A stretch of DNA of 64,000 nt, from the NCBI GenBank assembly GCA_050246875.1, contig JBFWVF010000001.1, forward strand, positions 248,001-312,000, written 5' to 3'. Both the position numbers and the translations under genes were made by a program. The notes beneath the pieces were generated by a model, which saw only the letters and a list, made by a program, of their open reading frames with translations, had not been told where the DNA came from and ran no database searches. Positions within the stretch are counted from its first letter, which is position 1, and every line of letters starts with the position of its first letter. This DNA comes from SHWB01 sp050246875. GTDB taxonomy: Bacteria; Pseudomonadota; Alphaproteobacteria; UBA6615. Positions 50,335 through 60,143 of this stretch are shown here, piece by piece.

Positions 50335-52104
50335 TCAAGCCGCCAGCGGCCAGAACACGGCGATCAGCGGCAGCGAGACGAGAACGATCAGGATCTCCAG
50401 CGGCAGGCCCATGCGCCAGTAGTCGGAGAAGCGGTAGCCGCCCGGCCCCATCACCAGCACGTTGTTCTGGTGGCCGATCGGCGTCAGGAAGGCACAGGAC
50501 GCGCCGATCGCCACGGCCATCAGGAACGGCTCGGGATTGAGGCTCAGCCGCTCCGCGATGCCGATGGCGATGGGCGACATGACGACGGCGGTGGCGGCGT
50601 TGTTCATCACGTCGGACAGGGTCATCGTCACCACCAGCACCAGCCCGACCAGCACGATGGCCGGCACGGCGCCGGCGAAGGCCGCAACGATATCGGCCAC
50701 GAGTCCGGCCGTCCCGGTCGTCTGCAAGGCGTTGCCGACGGGAATCAGCGCGCCGAGCAGCACGAGGATCGGCCAGTCGACCGCCTCGTACGCCTCGCGC
50801 GTGCCGACGACGTTGAGCGCGATCAGCGCCAGCACGGCGGCGGCGAAGGCGATGTAGGCCGGCAGCACGCCGACGACCGTGGCGATGATGGCGACGGCGA
50901 ACAGGCCGACGGCCAGCAGCGCGCGGCGTGGCCGGCCGATCGACAGGCCGCGCTGCGCCAGCGGCAGGCAGCCGAGTTCGGCGACGGCGTCGGCCAGCCC
51001 GTCGCTGTCGCCCTGCAGCAGCAGCACGTCGCCGGCCGTGAGGCGCGCCTGCGCGATGCGCTCGCCCAGCGCCTCGCCGGACCGCGCGAGGGCGAGAAGG
51101 GCGACGCCATAGCGGCGGCGGAACGGCACCGAGTAGACGCGCCGCCCCTCCAGCCGCGAGCCGGGCTGGATGACCGCCTCGGTGACCGAGACGTCGTCCG
51201 AGCGCAGTGTCTCGTCGGTCAGTTCGAGGTCGGTGACGATTTCGAGGCCGGCCGCCGAGACCAGCCGGTCGAGCACGGCGGGATCGGCGCGCAGCAGCAC
51301 GATGTCGCCCGGCCGCAGGATCTCGAGCCAGAGGTTGAACAGGCGCCGCGTACCGTCGCGCACGATGCCGGCGACCACCGCGCCCTCGGCCATGCCCTCC
51401 AGCGCGCGCACCGTCTTGCCGGCGCAGGCCGCGTCCTCCTTGACGCGCGTTTCGGCGATGTAGGTATTGATCTCGAACAGGTCCTCGGCCGAGCGACGGC
51501 CCTGGCGGTCGTTCGGAATCAACCGCCAGCCGATCAGCACGACGAAGGCCAGCCCGACGATGGCCAGCGGCAGGCCGACGAAGGCGAAGTCGAACATCGC
51601 GAACGGACCCTCGCCGGTCAGGCGACGGGCATTGGCGACGACGATGTTCGGCGGCGTGCCGATCAGCGTCACCATGCCGCCGAGGATGGTGGCGAAGGAC
51701 AGCGGCATCAGCATCGCCGCCGGCCGGGTCGTCGTCCGCACGGCCACCGGCAGCAACAGGGCCAGCGCGCCGACATTGTTCATGAAGCCCGACAGTGCCG
51801 CACCGAGTGTGCAGAGGGCGGCCCGGCGGCCGGTCTCGCCCGCGACCTTGCGGGCCAGCCAGTCGGCGATGTGGTCGACGAAGCCCGAGGCTTGCAGCGC
51901 CCGGCTGATCACCAGCACGCAGGCGACGGTGATGACGGCCGGGTGGCCGAAGCCGGAGAACGCCTCGGCCGTCGGCACCACGCCGGCGAAGACGGCCGCC
52001 AGCAGGGCCGCCAGCGCCACGATGTCGTAGCGGACGCGGCCCCACATGAAGCCGACGAGTGCGCCGAGGAGGATGAGCGCAACCGCGATCTGTTCGATGG
52101 TCAT
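50335..52104 (-). CDS. SLC13/DASS-type anion transporter with TrkA-C domains
   Basis: This 589-residue inner-membrane protein has about eleven helices. Two conserved asparagine-rich repeats, FMNNVGALALLLPV and DVMNNAATAVVMSP, are the sodium/substrate motifs of the DASS family. A pair of soluble TrkA-C domains lies near the centre (LRPGDIVLLRA; LTAGDVLLLQG). ATG 52104 is preferred over the longer reading. Substrates of this group include dicarboxylates and sulfate; the aldehyde dehydrogenase upstream (93 bp) may fit a C4 acid. Confidence 0.87.
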   Translation of the reverse strand: MTIEQIAVALILLGALVGFMWGRVRYDIVALAALLAAVFAGVVPTAEAFSGFGHPAVITVACVLVISRALQASGFVDHIADWLARKVAGETGRRAALCTLGAALSGFMNNVGALALLLPVAVRTTTRPAAMLMPLSFATILGGMVTLIGTPPNIVVANARRLTGEGPFAMFDFAFVGLPLAIVGLAFVVLIGWRLIPNDRQGRRSAEDLFEINTYIAETRVKEDAACAGKTVRALEGMAEGAVVAGIVRDGTRRLFNLWLEILRPGDIVLLRADPAVLDRLVSAAGLEIVTDLELTDETLRSDDVSVTEAVIQPGSRLEGRRVYSVPFRRRYGVALLALARSGEALGERIAQARLTAGDVLLLQGDSDGLADAVAELGCLPLAQRGLSIGRPRRALLAVGLFAVAIIATVVGVLPAYIAFAAAVLALIALNVVGTREAYEAVDWPILVLLGALIPVGNALQTTGTAGLVADIVAAFAGAVPAIVLVGLVLVVTMTLSDVMNNAATAVVMSPIAIGIAERLSLNPEPFLMAVAIGASCAFLTPIGHQNNVLVMGPGGYRFSDYWRMGLPLEILIVLVSLPLIAVFWPLAA

Positions 52105-52197
52105 GTCCGCCGGCTCCACGCCGTCGGAGACGTCCGCCGGCACCCCTGCCCGGCGGGCCCGGGCAGGGACTTCCCAACGCTGCGCTTACGGACCGGA

Positions 52198-53631
52198 CTA
52201 CAGGCCAACCTGGGTGATGAACTTGGTGTTGAGATAGGCCTCGATCGCCTCCGAGCCGCCCTCCGAGCCGAAGCCCGAGTCCTTGATGCCGCCGAACGGC
52301 ACCTCCGGCAGGGCGAGGCCGTGGTGGTTGATCGACACCATGCCGCTCTCGAAGGCGGCGCCGATCGCCGCCGCCGTCTTGGCCGACTTCGTGTAGGCGT
52401 AGGCGGCAAGGCCGTATTGCAGACGGTTGGCCTCGGCGACGACGGCATCGAAGTCGGAGAAGGGCACGATCGGCGCCACCGGCCCGAACGGCTCCTCGTT
52501 CATGATGCGCGCCGACTGCGGCACGTCGGTCAGCACCGTCGGTTCGTAGAAGTTGCCCTTGTTGCCGATGCGCCGGCCGCCGGTCGCAACCTTCGCGCCC
52601 TGCTGCTGCGCGTCGGCGACGAAGGCCTCCATCGCCTCCAGCCGGCGGCTGTTGGCGAGCGGCCCCATGCGCGTGTCCTTGTCGAGGCCGTCGCCGACCT
52701 TGAGGCCCCTGGCTGCGGCGACGAAGCCGTCGACGAACTTGCCGTAGACCTTCTCGTGGACGAGGAAGCGCGTCGGCGAGACGCAGACCTGGCCGGCGTT
52801 GCGATACTTGTTGGCCGACAGCACCTTGATCGCGACGTCGACGTCGGCGTCCTCGAAGACGATGGCCGGCGCATGGCCGCCCAGCTCCATGGTGATGCGC
52901 TTCATGTGCTGGCCAGCGAGCATGGCGAGGTGCTTGCCCACCGCCGTCGAGCCGGTGAACGTCACCTTGCGGATGGTCGGGTGGGGAATGAGATATTCGG
53001 AAATCTCCGACGGCACGCCGTAGACGAGCTGCACCACCCCTGCCGGCACGCCGGCATCGACGTAGGCGCGCACCAGCTCGGCGCAACTCGCCGGCGTCTC
53101 CTCCGGGCCCTTGAGGATGATCGAGCAGCCGGTGGCGACGGCGGCGGAAATCTTCCGCACCGCCTGGTTGATCGGGAAGTTCCACGGCGTGAAGGCGGCG
53201 ACGGGACCGACCGGCTCCTTGACGACGAGCTGGTAGACGCCCTCGGCGCGCGCCGGAATGACGCGGCCATAGGCGCGCCGCGCCTCCTCGCCGAACCAGT
53301 CCATCAGGTCGCCGGCCAGCAGCGTCTCGCCCTTGGCCTCGACCAGAGGCTTGCCCTGCTCCTGGGTCATGACGCGGGCGATGTCGTCGGCGCGCGAACG
53401 GATGATGTCGGCAGCCTTGCGCAGCGTCTTGTAGCGGTCGTAGGCCGAGACCTTCTTCCAGTCGCGGAAGCCCTTCTCGGCGGCCGCGAGAGCGCGGTCG
53501 AGATCGTCGCGCGAGGCGTGCGGCACGCGGCCGATGGCCTCGCCGGTCGCCGGGTTGAGCACCGGCTCGCTCTTGCCGCCGGAACCGGCGCACCACTTGC
53601 CGTCGATGTGAAGCTGGACCTCGGGATACAT
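52198..53631 (-). CDS. Aldehyde dehydrogenase, succinate-semialdehyde-type
   Basis: This 477-residue NAD(P) aldehyde dehydrogenase has AAFTPWNFPINQ (cofactor asparagine), ELGGHAP (general-base glutamate near 250) and the catalytic cysteine in NAGQVCVSP near 285. The C-terminal PFGGIKDSGFGSEGG matches GabD-like enzymes. The ATG 53631 follows GGAGG. It lies 80 bp downstream of asmA and 93 bp upstream of the transporter. GabT is not nearby, so other semialdehydes are possible. Confidence 0.88.
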   Translation of the reverse strand: MYPEVQLHIDGKWCAGSGGKSEPVLNPATGEAIGRVPHASRDDLDRALAAAEKGFRDWKKVSAYDRYKTLRKAADIIRSRADDIARVMTQEQGKPLVEAKGETLLAGDLMDWFGEEARRAYGRVIPARAEGVYQLVVKEPVGPVAAFTPWNFPINQAVRKISAAVATGCSIILKGPEETPASCAELVRAYVDAGVPAGVVQLVYGVPSEISEYLIPHPTIRKVTFTGSTAVGKHLAMLAGQHMKRITMELGGHAPAIVFEDADVDVAIKVLSANKYRNAGQVCVSPTRFLVHEKVYGKFVDGFVAAARGLKVGDGLDKDTRMGPLANSRRLEAMEAFVADAQQQGAKVATGGRRIGNKGNFYEPTVLTDVPQSARIMNEEPFGPVAPIVPFSDFDAVVAEANRLQYGLAAYAYTKSAKTAAAIGAAFESGMVSINHHGLALPEVPFGGIKDSGFGSEGGSEAIEAYLNTKFITQVGL

Positions 53632-53711
53632 GGCGTCCTCCGCAAAACGGGCATCCGATCGTTGCGCCGATCCTGCCATGCCGGCGCGGTCGCGCCCAGC
53701 CGGCACGACCG

Positions 53712-56700
53712 TCAGCGCGGCGTCTTCAGGAAGTCCTGCAGGATGTCGTTGAAGCGGTCGGCCGGGCGCTGCTGCTGGGGGGACTGCTGCGGTGCCTGTT
53801 GCTGCGGGGCCTGTTGCCGGGGCGCCTGCTGTTGCGGCGCCTGCTGCTGGCCGGGAGCGAGGTTGCGGATGATCGTCTCGACGCCCTTGCCGGCGACGTA
53901 TTGCTGCAGCTCGTTGAGGTTGACGACGCGGATGTTGGGCTGGTCGAGCGTGCCCTTCTCCTCGACCAGCACGCCGGGAAAATTCCTGTGCTCGGTCAGC
54001 CGCGCGCGCGTCTGCATGTCGACCAGCCAGCGCGGCAGGTCGACCGTGCCCTTGATGGTGACGGCCGAGCACTCGGCGGTGATGGTCTGCTCCGGCAGCA
54101 CGGCGACGCCGCGGGCGATGCCGAACGACGTCTCGAAGTTGCCGATGCGCGTGCGGCCGCCGCGCGTCGAGCCGGCGAGGTCAAGGAAGCCCTGCAGCCC
54201 CCTGATGCTGTCGAGCTGCTTCGACACGCGGCAGGCGTCGATGCCGCTGACGACGGCGTCGACGAACGAGACGCCGACCTTGCCCGACAGGTTCGACACC
54301 AGCTCGAACGGACTTCCGCCCCGGCTTTCGATGTTGAAATCGGCGCCCAGCGTGCCCGCCGCGAGCGTGACGGCGGAGACGGGAAAGACCAGTTCGAGCA
54401 GGCCGCCCATCGTGCGCGCGCCGCCGCCGTGGCCGGCGTCCGCCATCGCCGCGGCGTCGGCGCCGGCGATGCGCATGCTGGCCGATACCCGCGCCGGCGC
54501 CGCCTTCGCGTCGACGCGCGCCTGCATGGCGAGCGTGCCGCCATAGACCTTGCCGGTCAGTTCGCGCAGGTCGAACACGCCGTCGCTGAGCGTCGCCACC
54601 ACCTTCGGCGTCTCGATGCGAAGGTCGCCCTGGGACGCCGCCGGCGCGGTAAGCGTGAGCGACGCGTCGACCGCCCGCAGGCGGCCGAAATCGATCGCCG
54701 TGCGCGGCCAGCGTTCGCCATCGTCGCTCGGCGCGTTCGCGGCCGGCGCCGTTCCGCCGCCGGCTCCGCCGCCACCGGCCGCGCCGGCCGGCGCCACGGG
54801 CGCGAGGAACCAGTCGAGCACGACCTCGCTCGTCTGCAGGTCGGCGACGAGCTTCGGGCGCGGGCCGGTCGTGTCCCACGTCGCCTGCCCGTTGACCTTG
54901 ACCGGGCCGAACTCGCCGTCGATGGCGCCGGCGTCGATGCGCCCGGGGGCCAGCTTCACGTCGGCCGCGAGCTTCAGCGCGCCCGGGCGAGCGAGTGCCG
55001 GACGCCAGCCCGGCGCCAGCATCCGGGCCGCCGCCGCGAAGTCCGGATGGGCGGCCGACACGCGCAGGCTGCCGGCGGGGGCGCCCTGCTGCAGGCCGTC
55101 GAGATGGCCGGCGACGGCCAGGTTCGCGGCGCCGAGGGCGAGCGTCGTATCGAGGTCGAGGGCGGCGAGCGTGCCCTTCGCGGTGCCGGCGAACTTGAGC
55201 GCGCCGGCACCCTCGGCGACCGCCGCCCCGGTCAGCGCGCCGAGCAGGCGGCTGCCGTCGGGATGGTTCAGCGCGACGGTGAGGTCGAGCGACGGCGCCG
55301 CCGTCAGCAGGTCGCCGACGCGGCCCTTCACCGTCGCCTCGGCACCCTGCGCGACGAGCTTGGCGTCGATGTCGGCGCCCTGGGCGAGGCTGCCGCGCAG
55401 GCCGACATCGAGGTCGGCGGCGCCGAGCGGCAACGGCAGCGCCGCGCCCAGCGCCCGCGCCACACGCTCCGGGTCGGGCGCCTTCACCGCCAGCCGGACA
55501 TCGGCGCTCGGCGCCCCGGTCTCGACGCCGGACAGCGTGCCGGCGAGCCTGACGCTCGCGCCGGCGAAATCCTCGACCGAGGCGTCGCGCAGGTCGAGCG
55601 CCCCGCCCTGCAGGGTGCCGTCGAGCGACAGGCCGGCGTACTGCTGGCCGTTCCACGTCACCGCGCCAGCCTTCATCTGCACGATGGCGTCGAAGCGGTC
55701 GAGGACGGCCAGCGGGTTGTCCGACGCCGTCGCGGCCGCGGCCGCCGCGCCCGGCGTGCCGGCGCCGCCGCCGGCGGTCGCGCCGGCCGGCCCGGCCGCC
55801 GGCCGGTAGGCGTCGAGATTGACGCGGTCGACCGACAGGCCGACGCCGAAGCCCGGCCGCTCGCGCATCGCCACGGCGACGCCGCCGCGAATGCGCGAGG
55901 TGTCGACGGTCACGTCGACATCGGTGAGCGTGAGATCGGTGCGCGTCGCCTTGACGGTCGCCGCCAGGGCGAGCTTGCGCAAGCGTTCGGCCGGGACGGC
56001 GCCGACATCGGTGCCGAGCCAGCCGAGCAGGCCGCGCAGATTGTCGGAGTTGGCCTCGATCTGGCCGTCGAAGGCGGGGCCGGACTCGCCCAGCGTGACG
56101 AAGCCGAAGGCCGAGACGTCGGAACTGCCGGGCAGCAGCGCCGCCGCCTGCGACAGCGTCAGCTCGCCCGCCGCCAGCGAGGCGACGAGCTGGGTCTGGC
56201 GGACGATGGCGCCGCGCCAGGTGATGGCGTCGACCTTGAGCTCGACCGTGGCGTCGAAGTCCTTCGGCAGCGTCGGCAGCGTCGGCAGCGGCCGTTCCGG
56301 CCGTGCCGGCGTCACAGGCGGGCGCGGCGCGGCGGGGGCACCGCCGGCCGTCGGCGACGGCGCGGCGCCCGGCGCGAGCAGCGCGTCGAGATCGACGCGC
56401 GCGAGGTTGAGCACGACGTTGGCCGAGGGGCGGTTGCCCAGGGCCACGTCGATGGCGCCGGTGCCGCTGACGGCGCCGAAGCGCAGCGTCATGTCGTTGA
56501 CGGCGACCGCGTCGGCGGAGGCCGAAAGCTGCGCGTCGATCTCCAGCGGCGTCGAGCCGATCGCCGGTGGCAGCGCGCCGGCGCCGGTCACGGCGGCGAC
56601 GACCGCCGGATCGACGGCGCGAACAGCGATGCGGCCGCCGACCTTGGGCGCCACCGGCCAGCCCGACAGCAGGCCCTGAAGCTCCGCCGTCGCACCCGCC

Positions 56701-57389
56701 GCCGCAACATTCACGGACACCGGCGCGGCGCGGTCGACGCGCAACTGGCCGACCGAAATCCGGACGTCCGCCGGGACGCCGGCGATGCCGAGCTTGCCGT
56801 CGAAACGGAACGGACCGTCGAGCGAACTGGCGGCGACCGTCGCATCGATGCCCTCGATGCGCTGCACCGCGCCGGCCGTGCGCCAGACGACGGCGCCGCG
56901 CGCGATCCGCACGTCGTCGAGCTGGACGGCGAAGCCCTTGTCGCTGCCCGCAGCGCGGCCGGGCACACCCTCGTTGACCGCCGGCGTCGCCGGCCGCGAC
57001 GGCGGCGTGAAGACCCAGTTGGTGCGTCCGTCGGCCAGCCGCTCGAGTTCGACCACCGGCTCGACCAGCACGAGCCGCCGCACCTCGACGCGCGACGACA
57101 GCAGCGGCCACAGGGCGACCTCGACGCGCAGCGCGCGCAGCCGCACCATGTCGGGCGCCGCGGCGCCGGGCAGGTTGGCGAGGCGCACGCTGGCGAGTTC
57201 GAGCGCCGGGGTCGGCAGCAGCTCGACCGAGACATCGCCGTCGATCGTCAGCTTGCGCCCGGTCGCGGCCTCGACCTCGGCGGCGAGCGTGCGCTTGAGG
57301 TCGTCGCCGTCGATCAGGCTCGGCGCCAGCAGCACCGCCGCGACGAGCGCGGCCGCGAGTACCGCGAGCGCGATAAGGAGCGTGCGCAC
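53712..57389 (-). CDS. AsmA family protein, large, with Gln/Pro-rich tail
   Basis: This protein of about 1,225 residues has an N-terminal membrane anchor (RTLLIALAVLAAALVAAVLLA). A long beta-rich periplasmic body follows, ending in an AsmA C-terminal domain (FELVSNLSGKVGVSF). AsmA-like proteins are thought to form lipid conduits between the inner and outer membranes. Near the C-terminus is a low-complexity Gln/Ala/Pro block (repeats of QQQAP), followed by a conserved DRFNDILQDFLKTP tail. GTG 57389 has GAGGGG upstream. A much longer reading of the frame runs through the next gene and is rejected. Confidence 0.82.
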   Translation of the reverse strand: MRTLLIALAVLAAALVAAVLLAPSLIDGDDLKRTLAAEVEAATGRKLTIDGDVSVELLPTPALELASVRLANLPGAAAPDMVRLRALRVEVALWPLLSSRVEVRRLVLVEPVVELERLADGRTNWVFTPPSRPATPAVNEGVPGRAAGSDKGFAVQLDDVRIARGAVVWRTAGAVQRIEGIDATVAASSLDGPFRFDGKLGIAGVPADVRISVGQLRVDRAAPVSVNVAAAGATAELQGLLSGWPVAPKVGGRIAVRAVDPAVVAAVTGAGALPPAIGSTPLEIDAQLSASADAVAVNDMTLRFGAVSGTGAIDVALGNRPSANVVLNLARVDLDALLAPGAAPSPTAGGAPAAPRPPVTPARPERPLPTLPTLPKDFDATVELKVDAITWRGAIVRQTQLVASLAAGELTLSQAAALLPGSSDVSAFGFVTLGESGPAFDGQIEANSDNLRGLLGWLGTDVGAVPAERLRKLALAATVKATRTDLTLTDVDVTVDTSRIRGGVAVAMRERPGFGVGLSVDRVNLDAYRPAAGPAGATAGGGAGTPGAAAAAATASDNPLAVLDRFDAIVQMKAGAVTWNGQQYAGLSLDGTLQGGALDLRDASVEDFAGASVRLAGTLSGVETGAPSADVRLAVKAPDPERVARALGAALPLPLGAADLDVGLRGSLAQGADIDAKLVAQGAEATVKGRVGDLLTAAPSLDLTVALNHPDGSRLLGALTGAAVAEGAGALKFAGTAKGTLAALDLDTTLALGAANLAVAGHLDGLQQGAPAGSLRVSAAHPDFAAAARMLAPGWRPALARPGALKLAADVKLAPGRIDAGAIDGEFGPVKVNGQATWDTTGPRPKLVADLQTSEVVLDWFLAPVAPAGAAGGGGAGGGTAPAANAPSDDGERWPRTAIDFGRLRAVDASLTLTAPAASQGDLRIETPKVVATLSDGVFDLRELTGKVYGGTLAMQARVDAKAAPARVSASMRIAGADAAAMADAGHGGGARTMGGLLELVFPVSAVTLAAGTLGADFNIESRGGSPFELVSNLSGKVGVSFVDAVVSGIDACRVSKQLDSIRGLQGFLDLAGSTRGGRTRIGNFETSFGIARGVAVLPEQTITAECSAVTIKGTVDLPRWLVDMQTRARLTEHRNFPGVLVEEKGTLDQPNIRVVNLNELQQYVAGKGVETIIRNLAPGQQQAPQQQAPRQQAPQQQAPQQSPQQQRPADRFNDILQDFLKTPR

Positions 57390-57560
57390 CCCGTGCGTCC
57401 CCTCGTTCGACCACCGGCCGGGTGCGCGGTTCTCCCCCGGGACCCGCGCGCCGCGGAAGCTAAGGCATGGGCGCCGCGAGATCAAATCCCCGTGCCGCCG
57501 TGCCTTGGACGGGCCGACCGCGCGTGTCACGCTGGCGCCGTTCGCCGGGGAGGCGAGACG

Positions 57561-59291
57561 ATGCCCATGCCACGATCCGCCATCGCCGTGCCGGCACTCG
57601 CCGCGTTCGCCGTCGCGCTGCTCGCCGCGACAACGCCGGCGGCGGCGGACGCTCCGGTACGCGCGCGCCATCAGATGGTCGTCGCGGCGCATCCGCTGGC
57701 CGCCGCCGCCGGACTCGACGTACTGCGCGCCGGCGGCAGTGCGGTCGACGCCGCCGTCGCGGTGCAGGCTGTCCTCACGCTCGTCGAGCCGCAGAGTTCG
57801 GGTATCGGCGGCGGCGCCTTCCTGCTGCACTACGCCGGCACGGACGGCCGCGTCACGGCCTGGGACGGCCGCGAGACGGCGCCGGCCGCCGTCGGCCCCG
57901 ACCTGTTCCTCGACGCCGCCGGACGGCCGCTCGATTTCGCGACCGCCGCCGCGAGCGGGCGCGCCGTCGGCGTGCCGGGCGTGCTGCGCATGCTCGGCGC
58001 GGTCCATGCCCGTCATGGCAGGCTGCCATGGGCGCATCTGTTCCGCGCCGCCGAGGCGCTGGCCCGCGACGGCTTCGCCGTCTCGCCGCGCCTCGCCGCC
58101 GCCCTCGCGGGACGCGGTGGCGCGCGCCTGCGCGGCCGCCCCGACGCCGAGGCAATCTGGTTTCCCGCCGGCGATCCCGTGGCTGCCGGCGACATCGTCG
58201 CCATCCCGGCGCTGGCCGAGACCTTCGCGCGGGTGGCGGCGGACGGACCGGACGCGTTCCACGGCGGCGCGCTGGCCGGCGCGATCGCCGCCGCCGTCGC
58301 CGGGACCGCCGATCCGGGCGCCCTCGCCGCGAGCGACCTCGCCGCCTATCGCGCCGTCGAGCGGGCGCCGCTGTGCCGGCCGTATCGCGCCGTCGTCATC
58401 TGCGGCATGGGCCCGCCCAGTTCCGGCGGCCTCGCGGTGGCGCAGACCCTCGCACTGCTGGAGCCGCACGACCTCGCCGCACTCGGGCCGGGTTCGCCGG
58501 ACGCCTGGCACCTCTTCGCCGAGGCGCAGAAGCTGGCCTTCGCCGACCGCGACCGCTGGGTCGCCGACCCCGACGCCGTCGCGGTGCCGACCGACGGGCT
58601 GGTCGACCCCGTCTATCTGAAAGGCCGCGCCACGCTCGTCTCGCCGATCGCCGTGCTGCCGGTGCCGGCGCCGCCCGGCCTGCCGCCCGGCGCCGGCGCG
58701 CCGATCCCGCCCGGCGGCGTCACCGGCGGCAGCGGCGGCACCACACATTTCGCCATCGTCGACGCGGCGGGCAATGCGGTGTCGATGACCAGCTCGGTCG
58801 AGGCGGCGTTCGGCAGCGGCATCGTCGCCGCCGGCTTCCTGCTCAACAACCAGCTCACCGACTTCGCCTTCGTCCCGGCGGCGGCCGACGGCAGGCCGGT
58901 CGCCAACCGGCCCGGGCCCGGCAAGCGGCCGCGCAGCACCATGGCACCGACCCTCGTGCTCGACCGCGCGGGCCGACTGCTGTTCGCCCTCGGCGCGCCG
59001 GGCGGGCCGCGCATCGCCGGCTATGTCGAGAAGACGCTGCTCGGCCTGCTCGACTGGGGCCTCGACGTGCAGGCGGCGATCGACCTGCCGCACGTCATCA
59101 ACCGCAACGGCCGCACCGAGGTCGAGGCCGGCGCCGCGGCCGACACCCTCGCCGGCGAACTGCGGCGGCGCGGCCACGCGGTCGAAGTGCTGGCGATGGA
59201 ATCGGGCCTCGCCGCCATCGCCGTGCTGCCCGACGGCAGCCTCGCCGGCGGCGCCGACCGGCGGCGCGAGGGCGTGGCGCTGGGCGACTGA
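57561..59291 (+). CDS. Gamma-glutamyltransferase (periplasmic)
   Basis: This 576-residue Ntn hydrolase has an N-terminal signal peptide (cleavage near TTPAAADAP). Autocleavage would free the catalytic threonine near residue 394 (GGSGGTTHFAIVD). VLTLVEPQSSGIGGG and RPRSTMAPTLV are the family's conserved blocks. It cleaves glutathione or transfers the gamma-glutamyl group in the periplasm. The ATG at 57561 follows GGGGAGG by 7 nt, so the long upstream open frame is not used. Confidence 0.92.
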   Translation: MPMPRSAIAVPALAAFAVALLAATTPAAADAPVRARHQMVVAAHPLAAAAGLDVLRAGGSAVDAAVAVQAVLTLVEPQSSGIGGGAFLLHYAGTDGRVTAWDGRETAPAAVGPDLFLDAAGRPLDFATAAASGRAVGVPGVLRMLGAVHARHGRLPWAHLFRAAEALARDGFAVSPRLAAALAGRGGARLRGRPDAEAIWFPAGDPVAAGDIVAIPALAETFARVAADGPDAFHGGALAGAIAAAVAGTADPGALAASDLAAYRAVERAPLCRPYRAVVICGMGPPSSGGLAVAQTLALLEPHDLAALGPGSPDAWHLFAEAQKLAFADRDRWVADPDAVAVPTDGLVDPVYLKGRATLVSPIAVLPVPAPPGLPPGAGAPIPPGGVTGGSGGTTHFAIVDAAGNAVSMTSSVEAAFGSGIVAAGFLLNNQLTDFAFVPAAADGRPVANRPGPGKRPRSTMAPTLVLDRAGRLLFALGAPGGPRIAGYVEKTLLGLLDWGLDVQAAIDLPHVINRNGRTEVEAGAAADTLAGELRRRGHAVEVLAMESGLAAIAVLPDGSLAGGADRRREGVALGD

Positions 59292-59430
59292 GACCGGTTC
59301 GTCGCCCTAAACCTCGCGAATGCAGACGCCGCAGAGGAAAGCGCAAGAAGCGGGCCGCGCCGGGCGGGCGGCCGTGACAGGGTGCGCGGTGCCGGCGGGG
59401 TCGCCGGCGCAGCGGAAGGGAACGAGGCCC

Positions 59431-60141
59431 ATGGCATCACCGGCGGTCCGAACGGCCGATCAGGACTGGCACCGCGTCGCCGCCGATCTCGACGCGTTCG
59501 GCGCGGCGCTGCTGCCGGGCCTGCTCGATGCCGGCCAATGCGCCGCGCTGGCGGCGAGCTATGCCGACGATGCGCTGTTCCGCAGCCGCGTGGTCATGGC
59601 GCGGCACGGCTTCGGCCAGGGCGAGTACCGCTACTTCGCCTATCCCCTGCCGCCGATCGTCGCCGCGTTGCGGGCGGCGCTCTATCCGCCCCTTGCCGCC
59701 ATCGCCAACGGCTGGGCCGCGGCGCTGGGCGAGGATCGCCGCTTTCCCGCCGGCCACGCCGACTACCTCGCGCGCTGCCACCGCGACGGCCAGACGCGGC
59801 CGACGCCGCTGCTGCTGCGCTACGGGCCCGGCGACTACAACTGCCTGCATCAGGACCTTTACGGCGAGCACGTCTTTCCGCTGCAGGCGACGGTACTGCT
59901 GTCGGCCCCGGGCGCCGACTTCGCGGGCGGCGAGTTCGTCCTCGTCGAGCAACGGCCACGGCGCCAGTCGCGCACAGAGGTCGTGGCACTGAGCCGTGGC
60001 GACGCCGTCGTGTTCCCCGTGCGCGACCGGCCGGTGCGGGGCGCGCGCGGCGTCCACCGGACGGTCATGCGGCACGGCGTCAGCCGGCTCCGCGCCGGCA
60101 CCCGCACCACGCTCGGCCTTATCTTCCACGACGCGCGATAG
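59431..60141 (+). CDS. 2-oxoglutarate/Fe(II)-dependent oxygenase
   Basis: This 236-residue protein has the jelly-roll (double-stranded beta-helix) oxygenase fold. The iron ligands are the HxD in LHQDLYG and a distal histidine in GVHRTVM. The 2-oxoglutarate arginine is likely in GTRTTLGLIFHD near the C-terminus. ATG 59431 is preferred over earlier frame starts. The gene lies 139 bp after gamma-glutamyltransferase and is convergent with the next gene (2 bp). The substrate is unknown. Confidence 0.85.
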   Translation: MASPAVRTADQDWHRVAADLDAFGAALLPGLLDAGQCAALAASYADDALFRSRVVMARHGFGQGEYRYFAYPLPPIVAALRAALYPPLAAIANGWAAALGEDRRFPAGHADYLARCHRDGQTRPTPLLLRYGPGDYNCLHQDLYGEHVFPLQATVLLSAPGADFAGGEFVLVEQRPRRQSRTEVVALSRGDAVVFPVRDRPVRGARGVHRTVMRHGVSRLRAGTRTTLGLIFHDAR

Positions 60142-60143
60142 GG

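Noticed and set aside
53799..59291. A 1,830-residue open frame on the + strand and an 1,821-residue frame on the - strand over the same DNA
   Set aside because: The ends of these frames are real genes (gamma-glutamyltransferase on +, AsmA on -). The rest reflects high GC content, which removes stop codons, and has only Arg/Ala/Gly-rich composition without a fold.
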